Shown here piece by piece: positions 46,340 through 59,289 of a DNA stretch of 64,000 nt (position 1 is the stretch's first letter; every line of letters begins with the position of its first letter). This DNA comes from Gymnorhina tibicen. Taxonomy: Eukaryota; Chordata; Aves; Passeriformes; Artamidae. The translations under genes and the position numbers were made by a program. The notes below the pieces were generated by a model. That model was given only the letters and a program-made list of their open reading frames with translations. It was not told the DNA's origin and did no database searches. Location: positions 1,416,655 through 1,480,654 of the forward strand of contig VXAZ01000560.1 of the NCBI GenBank assembly GCA_013399875.1, given 5' to 3'.

Positions 46340-49300
46340 CTCAGCTCCAGTGGCTGTGAGAGGGCCTTCCCAAGCACCCAGAGCCCACCGCACACATCTG
46401 TGATCCATACACAGCTCCGAGTACCAAGATCCTCCCTGAGCAACTTGGCCAGGATGTCTGTGGCCAAGGCATGATCTAAAGCCAACTTGCTGGTGTCCCC
46501 AGCCCTGCTTCCGCTATAGATTCCACTCAGGCCATTAATCTTTGAAAGAGCAGAATTTGCCACTAATGCAATCGGAAACGACGGTAGGAAAGGCTCCCAT
46601 TAATGAGAGGCAGCTTAATATAACAACTGACTTCTACATTTCTTATCTGAAAATACCTCCCCTGGAAGCTGTGGATACATTACGGGCTTAAAAAGAATTA
46701 CTAATGCATTAATTCTTGTCAGATTTGTAGTGTCCTAACCCACAGCTGCCTCACCCACTGACCCAGGGAACATTAGTGAGAACGATATAATTTGGTAAAT
46801 GAGGGCCCGACTGTGCACTGTGAGCTTGGGCTGTTATTTGGTCCTGGTGTGAGCAAGGGATACCCACTCACGCGCTGAGATTATCCTTAAACAAATTTCT
46901 AGGATCTTTGGGCTGCAAATTAAGCACTTTCCTTCCTTGCTATTTTGTGTTTATCCTAATGCAACCTTACGTGTCTATTTTACATAGTAAAAGCAGTGGT
47001 TCTCCTGATCTTGTGAGAATCCGTGTGGGTTGATGTTAAAATGGCAAGTGTGGAGTGGAGTAAAAGTGCTGTCGGGGTTTGGGGATGGCATGCTGACTTT
47101 GAGAACACACTGAAAACCATCCCGCGTTGTGCGCAAAAATGATGAAGAGGGTATTTGCAAACGCATCGGCTCTCAGGGAGCCAAGTGGCTGGGGATGAAG
47201 GCCCTCTCCTCTGCACCCCTGCAGGATGCTGGCCTTGCACTCGTGTGTGGATCAGCCCAGCTCCATCCAGGAACCTGCACACACTGCTTCCCCGGTCCTG
47301 AGCACGGTGCTGCTGCTGCCCATTCCCTAAAATAACCGGCCCGTGCATGGGAAGACCACAAAAGCCCGACTCCTTCCCCGCCACAAGGCAGAAACAGAGC
47401 CTCTTCCATCACAGGAAAGGAGAGAACATCCTGACAAATGCCTGCGTTTTGGACGGGTGACAAAGCTGTCATGGGAAAGAGGCGGCAGCTCCCTTCGGAG
47501 ACGGGAGGTGGGGAGCGGGATCAGGAAACTTCTGAGCTCTTCTGGCAGCCCAGGTCTGGCGCCGGGCCACCAATCCCCCACTCCTCGCGCTTAAACACAA
47601 GCAGATTGACACCGAATGCTCGGTGGCTGCTCCAGGGTTCCTACGGAACAAATTTGGATATTTGGAGACCTGAGCCTGTTGGAGAGGTTGCACAACCCAA
47701 ATTCACCTCCATAATTAGCACAGCCCAGTACCTTGTGAGTTGTTTCTGCACAGACTGAGTCCCAGCTCAGCCTGGAAAGCCACTTCTCCCACCAGCTCCC
47801 AGAAGGTCCCTGTAACAGCCTGGAGAAATGCCTCGGGGGCACGCTGCAACACCTACTTACGGCTGCTGGGCTGGCCCTGCGGCATCCTCCTCGGCTTCCT
47901 CACACACATCATTCCCCGTCCTTTATATAGAGATCAGATGGGAAAGGGGCTCTGTGTGTGTACGCAGGGTTGGGAGGAAATTAAACTGGAACCAGCACAA
48001 AGATCTTTGAAAGCACCGTGTTGCGTGCCCTGCTCTTGGGTTCTGTAAATCACGACCTGCCAGATGCTAACCTGATACAGTCCCCACGTGCACCTCCCTG
48101 CTCCAGGAGCCTTATTCCATGGGGAAACCATCAACTTCCAGCATTCCCAGGTAATTTGTACATTTGAGTTTTGCTCTCCGTAAAAACTGTCAGGATTTCA
48201 TCTTACTTAAATTATCCTCTCCTTGGAAGCTCCACTGGGTGCCTGGCCTCATGCCTGCTTTTAGGAGTCTCAATACCAAATGCAATCAGGGGAGAGAGGC
48301 AAGTACCTCCAGAGAGAAAACGAGAGCACCCAAATCCGTCGCCTGTAAGGAGGTACGTGCTGCTCACAGCCTGCAGAAATAGTAATTTATATTAAATATA
48401 TATATTTCACCCTGGCTTATTGATTAAAAAGCAGAGAGTTTCTCTTATTCCCTCAATTTTTTAGTATTATTCTTTAACGGTGCAGTTTGATTTATGACAC
48501 TAATGGCATTCCTGTGCAAACAGTGGATTTCCAGTTTTTAAATATGCATATGAAAATGTTCTAAGAAGAAATATTTTCCTAAACGTTAACACTACCAAAG
48601 ACACCATTACCAGAAAGTAATGAACTTCATATGTGGGATTTCATGGCTATTTTGTTCTTGATAATTTTTAAAACTTCGGCATATTCCCACTGCTACCAGC
48701 CTGATGTGCCACTGTCTCCTTCCACTATTTGACCACGGAAGTCAAGTTTTGATGGTGTAAACCTGGAGTAACACAGCAACGAGTCAGGCCCTAACACAAA
48801 GAGTACACTGTATACGTTTTTATTGTATAATTTATTGTTTTTTCCACTGAGCTGGCTATATTGTTTTATCCATTTGCGTGACAGGATGTCTAGGAAACAG
48901 CTGAAAGAATTATTTGCAGTGAATTTAAAACACACTGGGTTGGAGAGACGCAGACACAAAAATCTTTGTTAAGCAAATAACAGGGTGCTACTCGTGTGTC
49001 AGGTTGGGAAACTTAACTCCTTCATTTCATGACCTGCAGGTATGATAGGCACAACAGCTCTGCCTCCTCTGCTGCCTGTGCTGATGTCCCTGACCAAGCT
49101 TTCTGTATGTCAAACCCAGTTACCCAAGCTTTCCCGGGACACCAGTGGAGAAGGAGCAGCCCAGCAGCCTTCCCATCCCAAACATGTTGGGAGTTGTCTT
49201 CTCCAGCTGCATCTGTCTCTCTCCACTGATGAAAAACATTCCCACGTGACTCGTTGTGACTGAACACCTAACTGACAAAACCAAAGGATTTCCCTTTTAG

Positions 49301-49575
49301 ACCTGGAGCATAAATCTCATTAAATTAAAGAAAACAATCTGGTAAGAATGAAACCGCAAGTATCATCATTGAGAAAACAAGAAGGAATGAGCCCAAAGCC
49401 TGCAAGAAGGCAGGAGTTTCAGAGGTGGGCTCCGAAAGCCTGATGTCAGGACTGAAAATGCAACAGTCCAGTGCAAGCAGGGGGTATAAATAATTTGATT
49501 TTTCATCTACTGCTCCACACATGCAACAAATGAGTGCTTAAGGGTTGGCTGTAGGACTGGGTGGCCTTTCCTTCA
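46340..49575. other. Non-coding; mixed composition
   Basis: No gene recognised. GC and CpG rise moderately at 47330-47600, with overlapping open frames on both strands. TATATTAAATATATATAT lies at about 48389-48407. Nothing else is supported. Confidence 0.45.
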
Positions 49576-49578
49576 AGC

Positions 49579-49912
49579 CAAGGTTGGAAAAGCTCTCTAA
49601 GGTCATTGAGTCCAACCACTAATCCAGCACTGCCAATCCCATCCCTAAACCACATCCCTAAACACCACATCCACACATCTTTTAAATCCTTCCTGGGTTG
49701 GTGACTTCACCACTGCCCTGGCAGCCTGTTCCAACGCCCAACAACTCCGTCTGTGAAGAAATTTTCCCTCATCTCCAATCTAAACCTCCCCTGTGCAACT
49801 TGGGGACGTTTCCCCTTGTCCTGCCCCTTGTTCCATGGGAGCAGGGCCCAATCCCCTCCTCAGTCAGGGAGTTGTGGAGAGCAAGAAGGTCCCCCCTGAG
49901 CCTCCCCCCCAG
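49579..49912 (-). mobile_element. CR1 LINE, 5'-truncated, antisense, about 330 bases
   Basis: The plus strand shows AGGTTGGAAAAGCTCTCTAA, GGTCATTGAGTCCAACCACT, then CAGCCTGTTCCAACGCCCAA, CTGTGAAGAAATTTTCCCTC, GTTCCATGGGAGCAGGGCCC, and GGAGTTGTGGAGAGCAAGAA. This is the complement of a CR1 3' region in the standard order. It is the longest CR1 copy in the window and differs in subtype from the 46 kb copy (TCATTGAGTCCAACCA rather than TCAACTAGTTCCAACC). Confidence 0.92.
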
Positions 49913-49914
49913 CA

Positions 49915-50360
49915 TGTCCCCAAGTGTCCTGGTCTGGGACACAAAGAAGAAGATCCCACCCAAGCTCACTATGACTGCACAGCACCCAAACTCTGTGCAC
50001 CAAAGGGATCCCCCCCAGCAGCGTCTATTCAGTGGGTGGTGAACACATGTACTATTGGAAATGCAGGAATGGAGCCATAAATCCAGGGCTGCAGTCTCTA
50101 CTTGTCTCTAAGAAAGTTTTTCCGCAGTTAATGCTTAATCAAATTTGCTTTAATCGCTGCAAGTTATTGGCCAGTGATTTTATTTACCATCGATGTCCAT
50201 TCTGATCTTTTTAAAATTGAGATCTGTATTTGCGTCACTGAAAAAACATTCAACAATGTTGCTTAAGACTTCAGTAATCCTTAGGGCTTGTTTCCTTTTA
50301 ACCCAGAAAAGGAAGTTTTTTAAACAGTACCACCGGCATTTGCAAAATCCAGGGTTTGCC
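49915..50360. other. Non-coding spacer
   Basis: No gene recognised. The first part, to about 49970, could be a poorly preserved continuation of the adjacent CR1. Confidence 0.4.
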
Positions 50361-50364
50361 ATCC

Positions 50365-50475
50365 AGTGACTAATTAATCCTCACACATTACTGCCATTTC
50401 ATGGAAGAGGAAACCGAAACACAGACAGGTCCCCAAATCCCCGAGCAGGTCAGAGGCAAAACTGGGACTGGACTT
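50365..50475 (-). mobile_element. Ancient MIR-like SINE, antisense fragment
   Basis: TTAATCCTCACACATTACTG, TTTCATGGAAGAGGAAACCG, AAACACAGACAGGTCCCCAA and CAGAGGCAAAACTGGGACTG follow the complement of the family from tail to middle. The neighbouring CR1 begins about 15 bases later. Confidence 0.65.
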
Positions 50476-50489
50476 CATCAAAGCTGATT

Positions 50490-50664
50490 TCTCAGAGGGT
50501 GGTGAGGCCCTGGCACAGGTTGCCCCATCCTTGGAAATGTTCAAGGCCAGGTTGGACGGGGCTTAGAGCAACCTGGTCTAGTGGAAGGTGTCCCTGCCCG
50601 TGGCCGGGGGTGGAACGAGGAGGTCTTTAAGGCCCCTTCCAACCCAAACCGTTCTGTGATTTCT
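50490..50664 (+). mobile_element. CR1 LINE, 5'-truncated 3' tail, sense
   Basis: GGTGGTGAGGCCCTGGCACA, GGTTGCCCCATCCTTGGAAA, GTTCAAGGCCAGGTTGGACG, CAACCTGGTCTAGTGGAAGG and CCTTCCAACCCAAACCGTTC occur in CR1 order, ending with the worn terminal repeat TTCTGTGATTTCT. Clean spelling suggests a younger insertion than the SINE beside it. Confidence 0.93.
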
Positions 50665-50669
50665 CCACT

Positions 50670-53600
50670 AGACGTAGGCTCCACATCTATCTTTACCAAG
50701 GACATTTACATTTTGTATCAGCCTCAAGCAGACTTTATATAGTGTAGGAAAAGTCATCCTCACAGCTACTTCATTTCCTCCAGCTATTCATAGCAGCCCT
50801 GCAAAAAGTCAACAGTGTATTACACAACAGCGTAGGTTTAGCGGCGAGAGTTTTAACAGGCCGGGCAGTCAATATACATTGCAAGGAAAACATATGCCAG
50901 ACTCTGAACTATGGAAATTACAGGAACCAACGGAGCTGTCTTGTGTTACGCTAGCCAGGAATCTAACTCAATAGCTGGTGCAAATATATACTAAATAAAA
51001 CCCGGCTTTATAAATAGCATCCCTCTCCACTGGCACATACCCACCGGCACTCGGTCACTGAAAGAGAACCGAAAGCACACTCTTGGCATTGTCTTGAAAA
51101 AATGTGTCTGCCCAGAAAAACGGGATCCAAATAAATCCCTCTCCTAGGGCAGGCAGTTGTGCACAATGCATTAGAGAAGTTCTCTCTGTTTGCTTTTTTT
51201 TTTTCTTTTGGGTACCTCATCGGTTCTGTATTTTATATCTCTGTGATTTGTAAATGTGAACCTGAAGATGCCATTGGGGGTATCTGCTCTAGAAATGCAA
51301 TTAAACCAGCTGTAGTAGTTAGAGGACTGAGTTAATTCCTGACAAGTTCTTGTCCAAAATCCTATCTCCTGTCCAAGTATTGCCTTTAGGCTTCTCTTTG
51401 GAGCAGGGATACCACTGTTTCTGTGATAGAGAGACCCAAAATTTGAAGTGAATGCTTCACGTGGTCACAGACCTCAGAGCAGATCAACATTTCACCATCC
51501 TTCGCTTCCAAAACATCTTTTTTCCTCCAAAGGAAATTAGAAGGTTCACTCTTCCAAGATTCATAATACTCCCTTTACTAAGTCACAGTGATTTAGGAGA
51601 TTACTCACACAAGCCATATCTATGTTTAGATAGGGAACATCCCAGACTCCCCTTGGGGACTGGAGCAACCCAGTTTTTAAAACAACTCTTCCAGACCATA
51701 AAAAAGTTCAGATGCACACAACTAATGTCTACCACCAGTTTTCCCAATTTCCACAAGCTCTGGACCATGCATTTTAATACTAGAGTTTATGCCCTACCAG
51801 AAGAGACATGGTTATAAGATCCACCACACTCCAAAGAGGTGGGGGAAAATATACATAAATAAAATACTTAACAACCAGAAGCCATTTCAGCTTCTTTCCC
51901 CTGCTCTGTCACCCCTCTTCTTCTCAGAAAGACAAGTTGTTCCATACAACCATCAGAGAAAACAAAGCCTTGTTTCCTGAGGATTCGCATCGCATGTCTT
52001 CATTCCTCCCAGGACAACATCCTGCGCTTCTCCCCCAACTCCTTTATGATTCATCTTCCCCTTCCCTGCGATTCCTCCCTTCCCGACCTCTGGCCCTCAC
52101 ATCTGGAAGAGCGAGAGGCAGCTTGCGTGTGGCTGCTTCCAAGCTCTGCGTCTGCTGACGGACGCGCCGGACAGACAAAGGTGAGGCTCACCCTCCCGAC
52201 ATTCCTCCTGGGAGGATGTGGATGGGGGTGTCTCTTCCCTGCTCAGCCACCATTTTCATAAAAAAAGAAGAAAAAAGTAGAAACTTGGTGTCTTTGAGAG
52301 CTTTTATCTGTCTGTCATACTGGAATGAAATTAGCCAAAGGGATAAATGTTCTGTGAGCATTACCTACGGGCAGAAGGGAAGCTGCTGCAGAAACCGAGC
52401 TGAAATATGAAAGAACTGAGAGGCACAGCTTGGGAAACCACTTCCACTCCACAAATTATCCCAGTCTCCAAAAGACTGACTGGAGTGAGACCCTAGGTCT
52501 GAATTTAGTAGCACACCCTTTCCCTGTACCGTTTCTTCGAACAAATGGAAAACCACAGGAGCTTTTCTATGCAAACCCCTTGGAGGATGCTTCCCTGCCC
52601 CAGGAACTGCTGGAATTTGTGTTCATGGCTTAGGGAAAGGGCTGCACCTCAGAGCTTAGAAACCAAGGTAAAGGGAGCTGCGTTCACCCCAGGTACAGAA
52701 CAGCCCGGGCTGGTCTTCTACACACTGGCAACTTCAAAATGCCATTCAGTGGCAACCTGACAAGGTTGTGTTTCAACAGGAATACGTTATCTCTCTTTCC
52801 AAGGCTGGGCAGGCCACTTCCTAACAGACAACCCAACAGGCCCTGACAAGTGATTAAATAAGTTAGGGTTGGGGGGGAATTTTTTTTTTCCTTTTCTGTT
52901 CCAACACTTAAAGCCTGACTGTGGAGTCAGTTGAAGCAAAGACCTTGTTCCAGCAGTGCTGATAAGGACAACGCACCCGCACAGGTGGAGCTTGCAGGCA
53001 CGGAGCTGGATGGGAAGGCAGATACCACTGCAGAGGCAATGGCTTCGCCTGCACCGATGCCAACAGCACGTTCCTGCTGGAGGAACGGGATCAGCGTGGA
53101 AGGAGCCTTTGCCACGCAGTGGGCCGAGGATGGTTTATGGGGATGGCAGAATGGATGTGGTTAAAATTTTAATCAGGATGACATGTGTTGTTGACATATG
53201 GCAACGCACCACCATCTGGATTCAGAAACAGACCTGGGTTTTCAAGCTGTTGCTGGCCAAAGCCAAGAACATTGCTGAGGTGCTAGGTCAGACTGGCTGG
53301 GAAGGGTTCTGCCAGAAATCCCTCTTGACACAGTATTGCTTTCATTAAAGCAGCCTGCCTGCCTACCCATCTGAGGTGAAAGAGGGAGAAAGTCCGTGAA
53401 AGGTGGGGGAAACAGCGAGAGAAAAGGTCAAAAAAGGAGTTGAGCTAATGGACCCACTCTCTGTCCCGCTTGGGGCTCTGCAGCGTGCTCAGGTCACTCC
53501 ACTGCGGCCACTGGTTTTGTGGTCTTGTAGGGTAAGCAAAGTCCCTGCTCCCGGCGGGAGCCCTGCCGTTCCTGAGGAGTTCCTGCCTGCCTCCCAGCAG

Positions 53601-53700
53601 CAGGCATCCAGCACAAGAACAAAGCACCTGAGGTTCAACTGCTTAACCATTTCATCTCCCCAGCAAGCCAAGCGTGGGCTGAGTTACCTTCAGCCAAGGG
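50670..53700. other. Non-coding with minor simple repeats
   Basis: No supported gene. There is a T run at about 51196-51208 and a G run followed by a T run at about 52870-52890. Short open frames on both strands, up to 130 codons at 52956-53348, have no recognisable content. Confidence 0.5.
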
Positions 53701-53735
53701 GGGAAGAAAAGGAGGGAGGGAGGGAGGAAGATGTG
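53698..53735. repeat. GGGA/GGAGG simple repeat
   Basis: AAAGGAGGGAGGGAGGGAGG forms a short tetranucleotide repeat inside a purine tract. Confidence 0.85.
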
Positions 53736-53739
53736 AGCC

Positions 53740-55885
53740 ACGTTTCTGTAGACTGATCTAACAAAGTAACAAAAGAAAACGAAAAAGAAAATTCCAGGAC
53801 AACTCTTAAAGGCTTAAAATGTCCAAGCAGCTAACATTTTATACTAGCAGAATTCCTCTGGGATTAGCTTGGCTTTCCAGGCATAATAAAGTGTTTTACA
53901 GTTCCTTTATTTTACCCATCCCATTTCTCTTTTTTATTTGCATAACACTCTCATCAATTAGTGCGTCTCTGTTTGCTCTCAAACAAATCCAGCGCTCATG
54001 GCTAAAACTACAGCGCAAGAGAGACACCCAATAAACTCCTGCACGTCCCGAGCCGTCGCCTCATTCCTGTCGGATACGCCGCTCGTTTGGAAGGGTTCGA
54101 CTCTCGGCTTCGCTGACCTGAATGCAAGTGGCGGGGGGGGAGAGGAGGGGGGCTCAGCATCTCTGAAATTTGGCTCCAAATCATTATGTTGCCATGAAAC
54201 GTGCTTTAGACTAACAAAAGCCGTGGATTGGGATACACGAAGCAGCACTGCACTCACTGCATAACGACTTAGTCCCCGGACACACCAAGGGAGCAACTCG
54301 GAGCCAGCTTGAGATCAACAGCAGAAATTCCTCTTTCCTTCAGTGAAGCCAGGCTTTCATCCTCTGTCTTCAAAGGGATTACCTATAAAATTCTCAGCTA
54401 CGAGGCTTGTGTAATTTCAGTCTAACTCCAGAGAAAGAGTAAAAAAACTAAATTCTAGAATTCTCCTGTGTGTCTTAATAAGACACCATTCCCCAAATGC
54501 TGCTCCCTGAGAAGAAACTGAGATGGCACCATCACCTCCACCTTTCCTTTGTTTTTGCTTAATGTTTGAAAACTCCAAACTTCAGGGCAAAGGAGGATGA
54601 ATTTATGATACGGGAGGCATCTAAGTGCAAGCCCCTAAGAACAGCAGTGTATTTAACAGCTAACATATGTGCATATTCCTCCTTTTGCAATGCAAGAACA
54701 CAGCTACATTTTAAAGTTTGGCTAAGCAGGAGTATATAGGACAGATCCCACACTGCACTTTTTATTATAAATTTAAATATGAATGGCAATTACACCACAT
54801 TTTATTCTACTTCAAGTTCATTTTTTGGAAAGCCACAAACAAGTTGGAGATTAACATCAGTCATCCCAGACTTCAGACAACGCTGCTACAAGCTGGGAAG
54901 TATAGATATTAAAATTTATGTTCACCAGTTGCAAAACTATTAGCTAGTTTGGAATGCACATACATATTTTGTGCATATAACACCCTAAAAAGCCATAACG
55001 TTAGGTTCTGCATGTCAATATAAAATTTGCAATGACTCCCTTTTAGATATTAATTCCAGGGAAATAGTTAGTCCTAGAGCCTGGAGAACGCAATATTAAA
55101 AGAAGTATTTTATTTCCCAATCTATATAAAGAAGAGAACCATTCCCTTGAAAAATGTCCCCTTGATATGTTTCGTAAATAGGTTAATACAATTTGAAATT
55201 AAACTTGATTCTGCGGCATGATATTATAATATCAGAAACGCATTCCAGAGGAAAAGCCGGCATTAATCATCGATTCCAGAACACAGTTCCTATTTCACCG
55301 CGAAGCAGCAATGCCCACGGAACGCTACACAGGCCACACAGACAGGAAAGATGCCCAACACCCCAAAGTGGTGCTGCCAGTGGCTTAACTAAGCCCTGCG
55401 AGTGCCCTTAACCGCGGGCTGTGAGAGCCGTGCCATCGGCTCCCATCGCAGCGCTGGAGCCGAGCCGTGCAAGGAAGGCTCAGGAATTCTCTGGCCGTGC
55501 ACACTCAGAGTATGAAAATAAACAAAGCATTTTCAAAGGCCGACAGAAAAAAAATGTAGATGAGTTAAAAGGCGGCTGGTTTTTTAAAAAACCTCCGTAT
55601 CCTGACCTTGCACTCTCTCGGATTTTGTTGAAAGCTGGGGAGGGAGAACACGTCTTGGGAAATTTAGATTGTGGTTCTCTTTTGGCTTTTTCATGTACGG
55701 GTTTACCCCAAAGTTGTGTTTTCTTTCTATTATTTTACAAACTTAAAAATATCAAAGAAAACACAACTGGATGCATTATTTACTCAGCCACCAGCCTTTA
55801 AATATCACTTACTGAGCCACAGCCACCTCACCTTTCTCCTCAGACATCCACACCCCCACTTATCCACTTTCCTCCATTTTAACCT
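53740..55885. other. Non-coding; small CpG cluster at 54.0-54.2 kb and G run
   Basis: CpGs cluster at 54045-54130 (CGTCCCGAGCCGTCGCC, CGGATACGCCGCTCG), followed by a G-rich run at 54130-54152. No promoter set or exon is recognised. A lesser CpG patch lies at 55405-55480. The rest is AT-rich. Confidence 0.45.
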
Positions 55886-55889
55886 TGTG

Positions 55890-55962
55890 TCAATGTTTTC
55901 TCTCTTCTTTTCCCTTTCTCTTTTTCTCTCTGCTTCCCTCTCATTCTTTCTACAGTTATTAC
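55890..55962. repeat. Polypyrimidine tract ending in TTTCTACAG
   Basis: A long C/T tract ends with CTACAG, which resembles a 3' splice site. The sequence after it (TTATTACTTAACC) meets a stop in every forward frame quickly, so an internal coding exon is not supported. Confidence 0.7.
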
Positions 55963-55969
55963 TTAACCT

Positions 55970-58205
55970 TCAGGTACCCACTTAAGCAACCCACCAAATA
56001 GCAGTAATGAGCGCGCAGAGTCAATAGTGTGGTACGTAATCACCTTGCCTACTGTGTTAATGTCAGTTATCTTTTGCTAATGTACATGACAGGCTTTATC
56101 TTTGCAGAGTGGCAAGAGTGAATTGCTGTTTGTTTGGGATCAGCTATTGTTACTGCACCTGGGCTCTTTTTCCCCCCCCAATTCTTAAAGCGTTTTTTAT
56201 TTGAGTGGAAAAGAGCGTATCAACACATTTAAAAAACCCAAAACCCAAGAGAGAAGTAATACAAGATTCTCCTATCACATCCATGATCACAAACTCATCT
56301 CTGAAGATGGTGGAGTTGCACTGGTCCACTGATACTCCCGTGACATCCACACTGAGTAACAGCTTTAACTGTGCCATATTATTGCCTGATTCTACCCAGA
56401 GACAGGGCACACCACCCACAGCCCTGGGTTCCCCTACAAACTGGGGGTATTTACCCCTTATTTACTGCTTTTTCGCTGTTTTGGGTGTTCGTTTGTTTGG
56501 GTTTTTAACAGCTTTCTTATGTCTTTAAGGCACCGAAAGCCAGTTCTTCCCTGGGGAACAGCACACCACACAGAGGGATGTGCTGCAAAGCTGGACACTG
56601 GACAGGGAGGATCCATTGCAAAGCCGGATGTTCCCTGAACCCTTTGTGCCAAAATGGTAACCCAAGGCAAGTCAGGGCTCTGGGTGTAAAGCTCATGTAA
56701 TTTGTATTAACTTCTAGCGCGCTCCTGGCTGTGAAGCCCCGGCTCCAGAGCAGAGTCCCAGGTATTTCCCTGCCAGCTGGGAAAAGGGTTTGCTCTGAAA
56801 AGCCAGCACTGGGCCAGCAGCAGAGCCTGTGCAGCACTGCAGGTATTTGTGGCTCCATTGTAACTCTCATCTGCATAAACCCATTCCCAGAAATGTTCTC
56901 TTAGCACTTCAGTTCATTTTTATAATACCACAGGTACATCCAGCCAGCTCCACGGAGAGAAACAATCCAAACACACCGAGGGGAGAACAACTTCTTTTAC
57001 ATCTCTGAATCCTCTCATAATATTTGCTCTGAAGGTCTCCTATTCCCTCTCCCAGAGACAAAGAGGGAAAAAGAAAGAGAGAGGAGCGTGTGGATACATG
57101 TATACAGAGAAACATGCATTCAGCATGATGGCAAAGCCTTATCTGGTCTTAAAAAACTGGCAGAAGGGTTGACTTCTTTATAGCATCAGACCATTAAAGC
57201 TACAAAACCTCAATTAAAAAACTGCCAGAATATTTTTTTACTTTGTTCCAGAAGGATATAAAACCAGTTATGAGGGAAAAAAATCTGCTTTTACCGTGGA
57301 AAGTCCAAACCATAATTACAGCCACACTTAATGTTATTGCACACCAGGATGACTCTAACTCCCATATCATTATTTTTTATTTACTATTTATTTTGCATTT
57401 TCTATTCTGTACTTGATAAGGCATTAAAAAAACAAATTAAATAATATAACATATCATTAATATGGTTTGTTTTACCCAAGGCCACAAACACACCAAACCA
57501 GCTTGTTTACCCTGGTTTATTCTTGCCTGGAAGCAATTCAGAGCAGGGACAAAGGGAAGGAGTGGTGCACGGCACAACTGGCATTCAACCCAAACCAGCA
57601 CCTTTGGTGGTTACTTGCACCCCTCATGCTAAAATCTAGCAATCGTATTCCTCAAAATTACTCCAATCCTTATGGCAGGCTTTTTTAATAAAGTAACAAG
57701 GAGACACAGGCTCTTTGCTTCTCTTTGGCAGATCATATCTGAGATACGGCACGAGAAACGTGTATTTGCCCTCTTCAGACAGATTTTAAGATGCAATCCC
57801 AGCAAAGTCTCTGGTTTAGATCTTGGCGATAATCTACCACAGCAGTATCTGTCTTAGGAATACACAGGGTTGATAAGACAGATAAATCCAACAGGAGCAC
57901 TAAGAGGACAGTAATCGGCCTAAGCTCCAATGGATTTTGATCCATTTGGGGGGAAATCTCTATGAGATGTAGAGGGCAGGAGGAAATGAGGGTCGGAAAG
58001 GTTTATGGCCATTATTTTGTGCTCTGGGATGATGCAGTCTCAGGGCAGAGGAAGGTTGTTTCCCATTCTTTACAAGCATGTCCACCACCACTCGGTGGGG
58101 AATGGGAGCCAAGTCCTGGCACTGCCCACTCAGGAGCACATCCTCCACAGTCCCTCTAGGAATGCTCTTCCCACCGGGTCTCCCTATCAGCAGGACCAGG
58201 AGACC
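55970..58205. other. Non-coding, mostly AT-rich
   Basis: No gene recognised. Mixed composition at 56540-56860, and AT-rich from 57170 to 57460. No named repeat is seen. Confidence 0.5.
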
Positions 58206-58212
58206 TGATGGA

Positions 58213-58299
58213 ATGGGTGACCTCTCTGCTTGTCACGGGGGGGATGGAACTGGATGATCTTTAAGGTCCCTTCCAACCCAAACCATTCCATGGTTCAGT
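58213..58299 (+). mobile_element. CR1 LINE 3' tail, sense, short
   Basis: GGGATGGAACTGGATGATCT, TTAAGGTCCCTTCCAACCCA and AACCATTCCATGGTTCAGTG match the terminal part of avian CR1, with the worn terminal repeat at the end. The upstream limit is uncertain. Confidence 0.85.
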
Positions 58300-58304
58300 G
58301 AATT

Positions 58305-58955
58305 CTAAAACCAGAAAGTTCTCAAACCATGCGGGCACATGGCGTTTCCCTGACATGATGGGCATCCTCATCCTGGCCACCTTCCAGCTCTTGTAATTAC
58401 ATGCTGCTGACCCAACGACCCCTCGCGGTTTCCATAGGCTGTGTTAGTTTTCACTTCCTATTGTGTTGCTTTGCACTTTCCAGGAGTCGCCATGTGCGGC
58501 CCCAGAGACACCTGCATTTTGCAGATGAAGCTATGGAACGCCGTAGCTTCTCGGGGAAGCCTAATTAATTTATTACTGCAAAGTTGGATTGGGTGCTAGG
58601 AGGTGCTACTACAGCAAGGACAAACCCAGGCGATGCTGGCTATTTGAGGAGGAAAACCAGCACTTCACACAGGTTCTCCCTTCTTTCAGAGACGGACAAT
58701 GGAAAAAAAAAAAAAGTTTTTTTCTAGGAAGGCTTTTTCTGCACTGATTCCAACCCCTCTGATGGCCCCGGTTCGGCAGCACGCAGTGCTGGGTGCTGCC
58801 TTTAACATGTGTGTGTTTGTTCATCGAGGAATTAAAGGAGAAAGAAGGATGCATGAGGCATGTTAGGGATCTGCTGCAGGGAAGACAGGGTTAAACCAGC
58901 CCTGAGCCCTATGGAGCATGTTTGAAGGAAGTCTCACAAAAGTAATTTTAACTCC
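58305..58955. other. Non-coding with a poly-A run
   Basis: An A run lies at about 58699-58713. No gene is recognised. Confidence 0.5.
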
Positions 58956-58957
58956 CT

Positions 58958-59003
58958 CCGTCTCGCTCGCTCGCTCCCTCCCTTACTCTCTCCTCCCCTT
59001 CGT
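58958..59003. repeat. CTCG/CTCC simple repeat
   Basis: GTCTCGCTCGCTCGCTCCCT is followed by further C/T-rich sequence. It is a short tetranucleotide repeat containing CpGs. Confidence 0.8.
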
Positions 59004-59109
59004 CTTCCCCGTTGTACATTATTCCTCATTCTTTACATTGTGGTTATATTTATTCCATGTTCCATTGAAGCCGTATATTAAAAGTGCCAGTTCTGAGCTT
59101 CTGCTGTAC

Positions 59110-59158
59110 AAGGGGAAAGAAAGGAAGGGAAAAAAAAGAAAGAAAGGGAAAAAAAAGT
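59110..59158. repeat. GA-rich polypurine tract
   Basis: GGGAAAGAAAGGAAGGGAAA and a similar following unit give an interrupted GAAA/GGAA tract. Confidence 0.85.
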
Positions 59159-59289
59159 GCTGGTATTCAGTTCCTGTGAGCTCTTGCTCACTTTGAGTGC
59201 TGTTCCTATTACACAATAATGTGTTATTTTGTTGAATTTTGGCATCCATCTAGCTCATCTGGTCAGGAGCCAAAAAATTAGAGTGTGTC

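Noticed and set aside
49698..50042. Frame of 114 codons on the plus strand as a protein
   Set aside because: It lies mostly inside an antisense CR1 tail.
55890..55985. 3' splice site before a coding exon
   Set aside because: The following sequence meets stops quickly in forward frames, and no donor pairs with it.
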